DNA from: an uncultured Saprospiraceae bacterium
Lineage (GTDB): Bacteria > Bacteroidota > Bacteroidia > Chitinophagales > Saprospiraceae
Assembly: GCA_937959095.1 (NCBI GenBank)
Contig: CALGLY010000176.1
Location: 1 to 8,516 of the forward strand
DNA length: 8,516 nt
Reading direction: 5' to 3'
Part shown: one piece after another, positions 1 to 6,813 of the stretch
Position numbering within the stretch: the first letter of the stretch is position 1
How the letters are laid out: the number at the start of each line of letters is the position of its first letter
Translations under genes and position numbers: made by a program
Notes under the pieces: model-generated
What the model was told of the DNA's origin: nothing
The model's database searches: none
Seen by the model: the letters and a program-made list of their open reading frames with translations, nothing else

Positions 1-3
1 ATT

Positions 4-621
4 ATGGTACGAGCATTGATCAAGGCTGCAAAAAAAACAGAGGCAGAGGTAATAGTGCCTGATATACTCATTCGTGAAGAAATTGATGGGAAACCTTACT
101 ATTATAAGGACTATAAGGCGGTATTGAATAAGGAAAAAAAACTAAAAGATATCATGGGCGCAAGTGGTCTGCAAGCATTTATCGTAGAAATACTGCTCCG
201 ATTTTTAATGCTCCATCTAGCGCGTAAGAAATACCGCATTTTCAGCAACGAAGTAGGCGGGCATATCCGTAAAGGCACGAACCTCAGTTTTGACATTGCT
301 GTTTTTGATAAAAAAGTATTACCCTTTGAAAAAATCAATGAATATTACACTACTGTTCCACCTAAAATGGTGCTTGAAATTGATGTTAAAATCGAGTTAG
401 AAGATGAAGATGCGCTTGATTACATTAATACTAAAACAGAGACACTTTTTCAATATGGAACGGATATGGTCTTGTGGATACTAACCAAGCAAAAAAAGTT
501 AATCGTTGCAAAGCCTGAAACAGCTTGGCAAATTACCAATTGGAGCGATGATGTCGAACTATTAGATGGAGTAGTTTTAAACTTGGCAGCTTTGGTGAAG
601 GAAGAAGAGGAAATGGGCTAA
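4..621 (+). CDS. Uma2-family (DUF820) PD-(D/E)XK nuclease-fold protein, possibly 5'-incomplete
   Basis: The predicted 205-residue protein resembles the Uma2/DUF820 family, a restriction-endonuclease-like fold common in Bacteroidota and Cyanobacteria whose biological role is not settled. What can be seen: the N-terminal segment with PDILIREEIDGKPYYY and the 'LKDIMG' stretch typical of Bacteroidota members; Asp97 in SFDIAVF; the Glu125-x-Asp127-x-Lys129 strand in VLEIDVK; Lys144 in NTKTE; and the YGTDMVLWILTK strand. Asp97, Glu125 and Lys144 are candidate metal-binding/catalytic residues by analogy with PD-(D/E)XK enzymes. There is no signal peptide or membrane segment, so it is probably cytoplasmic. 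The ATG at 4 is three bases from the window edge and the frame is open before it, so the true start could lie upstream. It ends 51 bp from the 3' end of the convergent gene. Family assignment is fairly firm; nuclease activity is inference. Confidence 0.82.
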   Translation: MVRALIKAAKKTEAEVIVPDILIREEIDGKPYYYKDYKAVLNKEKKLKDIMGASGLQAFIVEILLRFLMLHLARKKYRIFSNEVGGHIRKGTNLSFDIAVFDKKVLPFEKINEYYTTVPPKMVLEIDVKIELEDEDALDYINTKTETLFQYGTDMVLWILTKQKKLIVAKPETAWQITNWSDDVELLDGVVLNLAALVKEEEEMG

Positions 622-672
622 TCAGCTCTTGGAAAAACGAATGGGGTTTAAATTTTCATTTTTATTAGCACA

Positions 673-1203
673 TTACTCCTCCTCATACCGAAGCAACATT
701 TCAGGTGCAGCTCGATACCATTGTGCGCGATCTTCGGAATAGCCAAAAGTAGCATGGGGTAATAAGGTGTTCAAGTAAGCAGAAATACTAGGAATTTCGG
801 ACTGTGGTACGCCTAAGGTCACATCATCGCCTGTGATAAGTTTGAAATAAAAGACCCCATTTTCCATAAAACGTAGTCCGAAAGGCATCCGTTGGGTAAC
901 AACAGAATAGACCCACACAATTTTTTCGGGTTCGTGGCGTAATAGATGTATCAAAGGCGTATTTTCCGCATTTTCTCGAAAGAATTTATAACTTAATATT
1001 CCTCCCGCTAGAAAAGCAATGGCTGCTACTATAGAAAGTAAGAGCGTCTTTTTCCAAAAAAAATATAAACATACCGCACCCACTAGGCATAGACCTAGCG
1101 TGAAGATACGTTTCAAGCGTAACTCCTTCCGAATTGCTTCTTGCAAAACAAGAAAAGCAGGATGTGAAGTCGAAATTTTGGACAAAGCAGTTCTTTTATT
1201 CAA
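673..1203 (-). CDS. Hypothetical protein with two transmembrane helices
   Basis: I do not recognise a family. The reading frame gives 176 residues: a charged N-terminal segment (about 1-32, rich in Lys/Arg just before the membrane), two closely spaced hydrophobic segments at about 33-50 and 53-71 that would form a helical hairpin, and a soluble C-terminal part of about 100 residues with mixed hydrophobic/polar strands. This suggests an inner-membrane protein with a C-terminal cytoplasmic domain. The start is weak: the first possible codon is TTG at 1203 (complement), an in-frame TAA lies nine bases upstream, and no ATG occurs until residue 106, beyond both helices. Other in-frame TTG codons (for example codon 7) are possible. 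It is divergent from the amylase gene, with starts only about 76 bp apart, and convergent with the Uma2 gene. The coding call rests on the long open frame and the coherent membrane topology. Confidence 0.66.
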   Translation of the reverse strand: MNKRTALSKISTSHPAFLVLQEAIRKELRLKRIFTLGLCLVGAVCLYFFWKKTLLLSIVAAIAFLAGGILSYKFFRENAENTPLIHLLRHEPEKIVWVYSVVTQRMPFGLRFMENGVFYFKLITGDDVTLGVPQSEIPSISAYLNTLLPHATFGYSEDRAQWYRAAPEMLLRYEEE

Positions 1204-1217
1204 ATAAACTTATTTAC

Positions 1218-1225
1218 TATCTTTG
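1218..1225 (+). promoter_or_regulatory. Bacteroidota -7 promoter element for the GH13 gene
   Basis: TATCTTTG is an exact match to the TAnnTTTG -7 consensus used by the primary sigma factor of Bacteroidota. The expected -33 TTTG box is poor: the best candidate is TTTT at 1194-1197, 20 bases upstream. Transcription would start around 1230-1235, leaving a leader of roughly 45-50 nt before the ATG at 1280. The last three bases of the element are the TTG that would be the upstream start of the amylase frame, which argues against using that TTG. Confidence 0.5.
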
Positions 1226-1279
1226 AGTTCATTAAAACGCCTTATTATCATCACAAGACTCAACAAATACTACATAAAA

Positions 1280-4200
1280 ATGAAACAAATTAACATGCTT
1301 TGGCTAATATTTTTTATTAGTCTTTGTTTTTTTCAAGTAAATGGACAATATTCTGTCTCGGTCAGCTCTGCTACCGCTACGGTGAATGATAAAATCACGA
1401 TTACCTTCAATGATGTGTGTGGCACAGGAGGAGATGACTTTTGGTCGTGTGGACAAGAAGAAGTCTATATGTATGCAGGCGTGGAAACGAGTGCAGGTAC
1501 CTGGCAATATGTACATGGCGATTTCTTTGACCAAAGTTCGCAAGGACCTGCTTTAGCGAATTGCGCTGCACCACCTTTTTATATTACGATTTGTCCTGCG
1601 GCTTATTTTAATATTCCGCCTGGGACTACTGTATTAGGTATTAATTTACTTTTCACAAATCAGTATCTCGCACCTGGTTCTGAAACGAATAATAAAACAG
1701 GTGATTTATATATCAACTTAGTAGATGCAACAGTAGGTGCATTTAGCAATGTTACCGTTGCACCTAGTTCGCCTGCCGATAATCAGATGGTAACTATTGA
1801 TTTTGATGCAACAGGTACAGTACTTGCAGGTGCGGCAAAAGTATATCTACACTCTGGCGTTTCTACTACTGAAGCTGATCCTAGTAGTTTTGATGAAGTG
1901 GTGGGTAATTGGGGGATGGATGATGGCGTAGGCGAAATGACTAGCACAGGCACCGATATGTGGCAAATCGTATTGCCATCTACGCGCGCCTATTATGGTG
2001 TGAATGCTTCGGATGATATTTTTGGATTAAATTTCCTTTTCCGCGATGCAGCAGGCACAAATGTAGAAGCAAATAATGGCGCGAATTACTTCCTGCAAAC
2101 CAATGTAGGAGGCTATTTTACTTTAGATGCGCCTATTGCACCCGTTCACTTGGAAGCGACAGGTACACCCTTCGCGACTACTTCTAATTCTGCTACAGCA
2201 CCTGTGATTTGGACACTACAAGAAGTGGATGCGAGTAATGTGCCGCTTTCTACGCTTACAACCCAAGCAGGAGGCACGACATTTACACATAATATTACCC
2301 TCGCAACGACGGCAGTAACGCGCTACAAAGTGACAGCAGATTATGGAGGAGGTGTGATAAAGTGTAAATACTTTGAAGCAAAAGGCTATGCTGCAGTTAC
2401 CCTTGCGGCACGGCCTGCGGGTATGGAACCGGGGATTAATTACGATAGCGGTGATCCTACTAAAGCAACTCTTATCCTGCACGCACCTACTTATACACGC
2501 TTCTTGAAAGGAACTGGAACTGTAAGTGGAACAAATACAACTGCACCTAAAAAAGTAGTCTATGTAGTAGGCGATTTCAATGGTTGGGCTGTCAATGATA
2601 CCTACCAAATGAAGCGCGACCGTGATGGTTGGAATGGTGTAACGGATGCCGATGCGGATAATGATAGAGGTGATTACTGGTGGATAGAATTGACAGGACT
2701 AACCCCTGGGCAAGAATATATTTTCCAGTACCTCATAGATGGCGAAATACAAGTAGCTGATCCGTATTCAGAAAAGGTATCCGATGTGGATGATTCTGCT
2801 ATTACTCCAGCAATCTATCCGGGACTTCTTACTTATCCAACACAAGCAGAGGATAGAGCCTCTATTTTGCAAACCGCACAAACGGCTTATACGTGGACTG
2901 CGCCAGCATTCACACCGCCTTCCACGAACAATCTGAATATCTACGAATTACATTTCCGCGATTTCACTACAGAAGGTACATACCTGGCGGCTATTGATAA
3001 ACTAGAATATATTGAAAACTTAGGGATCAATGCAATTCATGTGATGCCAGTTTCGGAATTTGAGGGTAATTCGAGTTGGGGATATAATCCTAATTTTTAT
3101 TATGCACCAGATAAAGCGTATGGAACAAAAGATGATTTAAAGAAATTTATTGATGAATGCCATAAGCGCGAAATTCAAGTATTCAATGACCTGGTTTTGA
3201 ATCACTCTTTCTATTCCAATGTAATGGCTAGAATGTATTGGGATGAAGCTAGAAATCGCCCTGCGGAGGATAGTCCATTTCTGAATCCACGCCACAAAAT
3301 GGTATCCAATCCTGGCGGTTGGTGGGGCGCAGATTGGAACCACGAAAGCGAACACGTGCAAAATATGGTAGACAGGGCGTTAAACTTCTGGCTACAAGAA
3401 TATAATTTCGATGGTTTCCGCTTCGATTTTACCAAAGGTTTCGGGCAAACCGCACCTGACTGTGGCGATGATTGGGCTAGTACCTACGACCAAGATAGAA
3501 TTGACCTACTCAAGCGCATGGTCGATAATATGTGGGCAAATAACCCAGGGTCAGTCGCTATTTTTGAGCATTTAGCGAATAGCGGTGAAGACAAAGTGCT
3601 TGCCGATCACGGTATCTTAATGTGGAGTGGAGTAGGGCATCATAATGACATGAAAGGCTTTATTTTTGGCTACAATGCGGATAATACCAATATTTATGAT
3701 TCAGGAATTTTCAATTCACCTGGGCGAAACTTTACGTTTGCCAATTGGATGAGTTATCCAGAAAGCCACGATGAAGAACGCCTAGCGTATGAATTGCTGC
3801 AATACGGCAATGGCATCAGCACCGATCCGAATCCAACCTCGCAGCTTAATAAAGTGATAGATCGTTTAAAGATTGCGTATTCCTTCAATCTACTCTTCCC
3901 TGGTCCGCGTATGCTTTGGGAATTTGGAGAGTTGGGCTACGACTATAGCATCAATTTCAATGGTAGAACAGGAGAAAAACCGGTGCGTTGGGATTATTAT
4001 GATGATTTAAAGCGTCGTCAATTGTATAGAATCATTTCAAAAATATTTTATTTGCGAAATAATTACACGCTTTATGCTACTACGCCTGATTATGGCAATA
4101 TCGCACTAGGCTCAGGCAACATCACTACGCCACGAAAAATGCGCCTAGATGATGGTAGTGGCAACTATGTTATTGTCATTGCGAATCTTGATCCGAATGC

Positions 4201-4771
4201 GAGCCATGTTGTCACGCCGGGCTTCCAAGTCACAGGCACTTGGTATAAGCACAATGGAGACCCAATGGTAGATGGCACAACGCTTTCGGTAGGTTCTACA
4301 GCGATGACCTATACGCTTGCACCTTCTGAAAGTTTGGTACTTACAAATTTCCAGTTGCCCTGCCCAAAACAAGTAGCCATTAAGGTATATTTGCAAGGCC
4401 CGTACAATGGAGTAGGGATGAATACGGATTTAAATACCAATTTGCTACTCCCAATTGCAGAGCCATATACGGCTCTACCAAACTTTACTCATGTAGGGAA
4501 TGGCGGCGGAGAAGCAATCATCAGCAATGCCCTAGCGAATACAGGCGGCGATAAAGTCGTGGATTGGGTGTTTGTAGAATTGCGAGATAAAACGGATAAT
4601 ACAACGGTACTTGCTACCCGTTCTGGCTTATTGCAGCAAGATGGCGATGTCGTGGATGTGGATGGCTTTTCGCCACTAGAATTTAATGTGCCTAGCGACG
4701 ATTATTATGTAGTCGTGCGGCATAGAAACCACCTTGGTATCATGACGGCTATGACCGTTACTTTGAATTAG
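1280..4771 (+). CDS. Secreted multidomain GH13 alpha-amylase-family glycoside hydrolase
   Basis: Enzyme of 1163 residues expected to cleave or transfer alpha-glucosidic bonds in starch/glycogen-like glucans outside the cytoplasm. Start ATG 1280 is chosen because a type I signal peptide follows directly (MKQINMLW, hydrophobic core, likely cut after VNG at about residue 22). The frame extends to TTG 1223, but that codon lies in a promoter element. Domains in order: two related beta modules (about 23-150 and 151-285), a linker beta region (286-375), a CBM48-like E-set domain (about 378-510; GDFNGW at 431-436), the GH13 barrel (about 545-930), an amylase C-terminal beta domain (to about 1025), and a Bacteroidota C-terminal module (1028-1163; QGPYN, VDWVFVELRD, RHRNHLG). 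GH13 motifs are complete: WGYNP 600-604, DLVLNH 637-642, GFRFD with nucleophile Asp716, FEH with acid/base Glu763, SHDE with Asp831. No type IX sorting domain or lipobox is seen. The exact GH13 subfamily and product specificity cannot be told; E-set plus WGYNP resembles branching/debranching-type GH13 enzymes. Confidence 0.93.
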   Translation: MKQINMLWLIFFISLCFFQVNGQYSVSVSSATATVNDKITITFNDVCGTGGDDFWSCGQEEVYMYAGVETSAGTWQYVHGDFFDQSSQGPALANCAAPPFYITICPAAYFNIPPGTTVLGINLLFTNQYLAPGSETNNKTGDLYINLVDATVGAFSNVTVAPSSPADNQMVTIDFDATGTVLAGAAKVYLHSGVSTTEADPSSFDEVVGNWGMDDGVGEMTSTGTDMWQIVLPSTRAYYGVNASDDIFGLNFLFRDAAGTNVEANNGANYFLQTNVGGYFTLDAPIAPVHLEATGTPFATTSNSATAPVIWTLQEVDASNVPLSTLTTQAGGTTFTHNITLATTAVTRYKVTADYGGGVIKCKYFEAKGYAAVTLAARPAGMEPGINYDSGDPTKATLILHAPTYTRFLKGTGTVSGTNTTAPKKVVYVVGDFNGWAVNDTYQMKRDRDGWNGVTDADADNDRGDYWWIELTGLTPGQEYIFQYLIDGEIQVADPYSEKVSDVDDSAITPAIYPGLLTYPTQAEDRASILQTAQTAYTWTAPAFTPPSTNNLNIYELHFRDFTTEGTYLAAIDKLEYIENLGINAIHVMPVSEFEGNSSWGYNPNFYYAPDKAYGTKDDLKKFIDECHKREIQVFNDLVLNHSFYSNVMARMYWDEARNRPAEDSPFLNPRHKMVSNPGGWWGADWNHESEHVQNMVDRALNFWLQEYNFDGFRFDFTKGFGQTAPDCGDDWASTYDQDRIDLLKRMVDNMWANNPGSVAIFEHLANSGEDKVLADHGILMWSGVGHHNDMKGFIFGYNADNTNIYDSGIFNSPGRNFTFANWMSYPESHDEERLAYELLQYGNGISTDPNPTSQLNKVIDRLKIAYSFNLLFPGPRMLWEFGELGYDYSINFNGRTGEKPVRWDYYDDLKRRQLYRIISKIFYLRNNYTLYATTPDYGNIALGSGNITTPRKMRLDDGSGNYVIVIANLDPNASHVVTPGFQVTGTWYKHNGDPMVDGTTLSVGSTAMTYTLAPSESLVLTNFQLPCPKQVAIKVYLQGPYNGVGMNTDLNTNLLLPIAEPYTALPNFTHVGNGGGEAIISNALANTGGDKVVDWVFVELRDKTDNTTVLATRSGLLQQDGDVVDVDGFSPLEFNVPSDDYYVVVRHRNHLGIMTAMTVTLN

Positions 4772-4928
4772 GAACTTGCGCGAAATAAGTGTGTAATTTG
4801 GGGTAGGTTACTTTGGTCTTAGTTTTTGCTTTAATAAAGGATAATTGTTGATACTTTGACTGAATTAAAGTGAAAAATAAGGGCAAAAGAAGCAGCCTAA
4901 ATTGTACAATTATTTCGCGCACGTTCCT
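4770..4928. repeat. Long imperfect inverted repeat (33-bp arms, 93-bp spacer) after the amylase stop
   Basis: The arms are 4770-4802 and 4896-4928. The core AGGAACtTGCGCGAAATAA on the left matches the reverse complement of the right arm with one difference in 19, and 28 of 33 positions match overall. In the plus-strand RNA three of the five differences become G-U or U-G wobble pairs, leaving two true mismatches, so a long stem could form in the amylase 3' UTR. The core GGAAC...GTTCC (4771-4927) is flanked by TTA on both sides (4768-4770 and 4928-4930). The right arm contains the perfect palindrome ATTGTACAAT (4901-4910). The spacer is AT-rich with no ORF. It could be a MITE-like element, a transcript 3'-end stabiliser, or a processing structure; no typical U-tract terminator follows it. 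Confidence 0.6.
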
Positions 4929-4939
4929 TAAATAGTATT

Positions 4940-5003
4940 TTGAACGCAGAGACACGGAGTTTTTTATAAAATATGCTTTGCGCCTCCGTGCCTCTGCGTT
5001 CAA
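4940..5003. repeat. Hairpin with 20-bp arms, dispersed-palindrome type
   Basis: Left arm 4940-4959 (TTGAACGCAGAGACACGGAG) and right arm 4984-5003 pair at 19 of 20 positions around a 24-nt loop. The single difference (4952 with 4991) is A-C in plus-strand RNA but a G-U wobble in minus-strand RNA. The 'CGCAGAGACACGGAG' sequence resembles palindromic intergenic repeats I recall from many environmental bacterial genomes; that is memory, not a search. It ends 22 bp before the Smr-protein ATG and may act as a terminator between the amylase and Smr genes, as a 5' UTR structure, or simply as a mobile/REP-like repeat. Its right arm is open in frame with the Smr gene and creates an apparent N-terminal extension. 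Confidence 0.75.
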
Positions 5004-5025
5004 TAAATATACAACACAGAAAATC

Positions 5026-6063
5026 ATGCTTTTTGCAGTAGGAACAAAAGTAAAATTACGGAATACAGGTGACGAAGGAGTCATTCAAGAAGTGCTAGGC
5101 GATGGCATGTTCAGCGTCTATCTAGCGGAAGAAGACATGGAAATTCCTGCTTTTGAAGACAACCTTCTACGTATAGATTCCAAAACAAAGACCGCTCAGT
5201 TTGTTTCTGCGAAAGAAGAAAAAGTCGAAAAAGCCCCTGAACGCCCGACGGTAAATCAGCAGTTTCAATTACTTACTAATAAAGGTGTATTACTCGCTTT
5301 TGATCCAGAATATAATCCTGACGGGACGACCAAGCAATACCTTATTCATTGCATCAATGATACGAAGTATGCTATCATTTTTAATTTTGAACTCTTTTTG
5401 GAAGAGGAATCGGTATTCAAAATGACTGGACAGATTGCGCCACATGCTATGGCACAGCTAGGAAAGCTACTTGGTGATGAACTCAATGAACATCCTCTAG
5501 TGGAAATCAGCCTTTGGAAAGTAACCACAGAAGGCACGAGCGGTGGCACGGATAAGGTCATCAAAATAAAACCAAAGCAATTTTTTAAAAACCTGAAAAG
5601 TACACCTTTTCTTAGCAAAAAAGTACACCTCTATACGATCACGGAGCAATTGGAAGAAACAGAGGGTAGCAAAAAGCACTTAGATGATTTAAAGCAATAT
5701 ACGAAGTTAAATGCTACTCCTTTTAAACAAAAAAAGCGAAACAATCCGTTCTATAGTATCCATAATGTTACCGAATATGCAGAATTTAAACCTGAAATAG
5801 ATTTGCATATCGAACGATTGGTGAAAACGACTAAAGGCATGGATAAGCAGCAAATGGTCTATATTCAAATGCAGCATTTCCATGATTTTTTAGCAAAAGC
5901 AATCCGTTTGGGCGTGCCGCGCGTATTCGTGATACATGGCGTAGGAGAGGGTAAACTCCGCGATAGAGTAGCGAAGGAATTGGCAGCTTATCCACAAGTT
6001 CGTTCGTTCAAAAATGAATATCATCATCGCTATGGATTTGGTGCTACCGAGGTGATTTTTTAA
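5026..6063 (+). CDS. DUF2027/Smr-domain protein (MutS2-type Smr nuclease domain)
   Basis: A 345-residue protein of the Bacteroidota-typical DUF2027-Smr type. An N-terminal SH3-like segment (about 1-50: VGTKVKLRNTGDEG, ending in EIPAFEDNLLRI) is followed by a beta-rich central domain (about 80-200), a charged linker (about 205-250) and a C-terminal Smr domain (about 255-345) with IDLHIERL (Asp259, His261), the HGVGEGKLR motif (304-312) and a terminal GATEVIF. Smr domains in MutS2 and related proteins bind and can nick nucleic acids, and bacterial MutS2-type proteins have been linked to recombination control and to rescue of collided ribosomes; the role of this stand-alone form is unknown. No signal peptide, so cytoplasmic. 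ATG 5026 is chosen over ATG 4978: the 16 extra residues (MRLRASAFNKY...) are encoded by the hairpin repeat and its loop, and 5026 has an A-rich leader. The acetyltransferase gene follows after 44 bp. Confidence 0.9.
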   Translation: MLFAVGTKVKLRNTGDEGVIQEVLGDGMFSVYLAEEDMEIPAFEDNLLRIDSKTKTAQFVSAKEEKVEKAPERPTVNQQFQLLTNKGVLLAFDPEYNPDGTTKQYLIHCINDTKYAIIFNFELFLEEESVFKMTGQIAPHAMAQLGKLLGDELNEHPLVEISLWKVTTEGTSGGTDKVIKIKPKQFFKNLKSTPFLSKKVHLYTITEQLEETEGSKKHLDDLKQYTKLNATPFKQKKRNNPFYSIHNVTEYAEFKPEIDLHIERLVKTTKGMDKQQMVYIQMQHFHDFLAKAIRLGVPRVFVIHGVGEGKLRDRVAKELAAYPQVRSFKNEYHHRYGFGATEVIF

Positions 6064-6107
6064 GATTTACTTTCATAGCTAATCATTATCCATTCTCAAT
6101 TTAAAAA

Positions 6108-6641
6108 ATGCTTCCATTACTAGAGACAACACGCTTGCGCCTGCGCCATCCGCGCAGCACCGATATCGAGAACATTTACGCCCTTGGGCGAAACCCCAAT
6201 GTGATGCGCTACATCTCCAAAGGAAAGCCACAAACACGGAAGGAAGCAGAAGCTGATCTGGACCGCCGTATCCGAATATCCGAGGAACAAGGGGATAAAG
6301 GACAGGGGTTCTGGTTTGCAGAAGAAAAAGCGACAGGGGAATTTGTAGGCTGGTTTGTGCTCAATAATCTTGATAAAAGCGAAGAAATAGAAATTGGCTA
6401 TCGTCTACTAGAAGAAAAATGGAACAAAGGCTACGCCACAGAGGGGAGCCAACGCTTACTTAAATATGCCTTTCAAAAGTTGAAATTACCAGAAGTAGTA
6501 GCGGTGGCTTTAGAGGAGAATATTGGTTCTACTATGGTGATGAAAAAAATAGGGATGCAATACATCAAAGCAGCACCGTTTTATGGCTTTGATTGTGTCT
6601 ATTATCGCATTACAGACAAAGAATGGTTAAATCAGCAATAA
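6108..6641 (+). CDS. GNAT-family N-acetyltransferase (RimJ/RimL-like)
   Basis: A 177-residue single-domain acetyltransferase that would move an acetyl group from acetyl-CoA to an amine. The N-terminal LLETTRLRLRHPRSTDIENIY is the usual opening of the RimJ/RimL branch (Acetyltransf_3). GFWFAEEKATGEFVGW (about 68-83) gives the central strands, EIEIGYRLLEEKWNKGYATEG carries the pyrophosphate-binding loop (Lys104-x-x-x-Gly108-Tyr-Ala-Thr-Glu112), and ALEENIGSTMVMKKIGM holds the Asn138-x-x-Ser141 element and following helix typical of the family. Length is normal and there is no sign of damage. The substrate cannot be told: this branch includes ribosomal-protein N-terminal acetylation, antibiotic or metabolite acetylation and many orphans. 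It sits 44 bp after the Smr gene and could be co-transcribed with it, with no evident functional link. Confidence 0.9.
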   Translation: MLPLLETTRLRLRHPRSTDIENIYALGRNPNVMRYISKGKPQTRKEAEADLDRRIRISEEQGDKGQGFWFAEEKATGEFVGWFVLNNLDKSEEIEIGYRLLEEKWNKGYATEGSQRLLKYAFQKLKLPEVVAVALEENIGSTMVMKKIGMQYIKAAPFYGFDCVYYRITDKEWLNQQ

Positions 6642-6656
6642 AAAAGTGCTCTTTTT
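6641..6656 (+). terminator. Weak candidate hairpin terminator after the GNAT gene
   Basis: AAAAAG-TGCT-CTTTTT forms a 6-bp AT-rich stem with a 4-base loop, beginning at the last base of the acetyltransferase stop codon. The stem has only one G-C pair and the U-run is part of the stem, so termination strength is doubtful. A second weak stem (6709-6717 with 6730-6738, one mismatch) lies further downstream in the same gap. Confidence 0.22.
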
Positions 6657-6813
6657 GTAACCGAATAGTACTTTGTGCTGTTTATCAATAGGTATTGAAA
6701 AAACGAAGAAGAGAAAGCCTTTTTTCTAACTTCCTCTTAAATTCTTACATCTAATTTTCTAACACAGAACCCGACACGTGAGTAGTCAAGTTTGTATTTG
6801 TAGTAGTATCAGT

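Noticed and set aside
1019..1207. Plus-strand 62-codon frame overlapping the membrane-protein gene
   Set aside because: It is a shadow of the minus-strand gene, is Lys/Arg/Ser-rich with no recognisable motif, and the minus-strand frame gives a coherent two-helix protein.
2216..2608. Minus-strand 130-codon frame inside the amylase gene
   Set aside because: It is antisense to a well-supported domain region, Cys/Arg/Ser-rich and without motifs, typical of a shadow frame.
4808..4856. Possible promoters from TTACTTTG and ATACTTTG ahead of the Smr gene, and similar GTACTTTG near 6668
   Set aside because: All have one base too few between TA and TTTG for the TAnnTTTG consensus, lack a good -33 box, and the first two lie in the spacer of the inverted repeat.
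4940..5003. CRISPR array or tandem repeat
   Set aside because: There are only two arms in inverted orientation with one loop; no direct repeats with regular spacers.
4758..5084. Minus-strand 108-codon frame across the amylase-Smr gap
   Set aside because: It is composed of translated inverted-repeat and AT-rich spacer DNA plus the antisense of the Smr start; no family features.
6642..6813. Small RNA or tRNA gene in the gap between the GNAT and FemAB-like genes
   Set aside because: Only weak AT-rich stems are seen, with no cloverleaf, no riboswitch-like core and no clear promoter-terminator pair.
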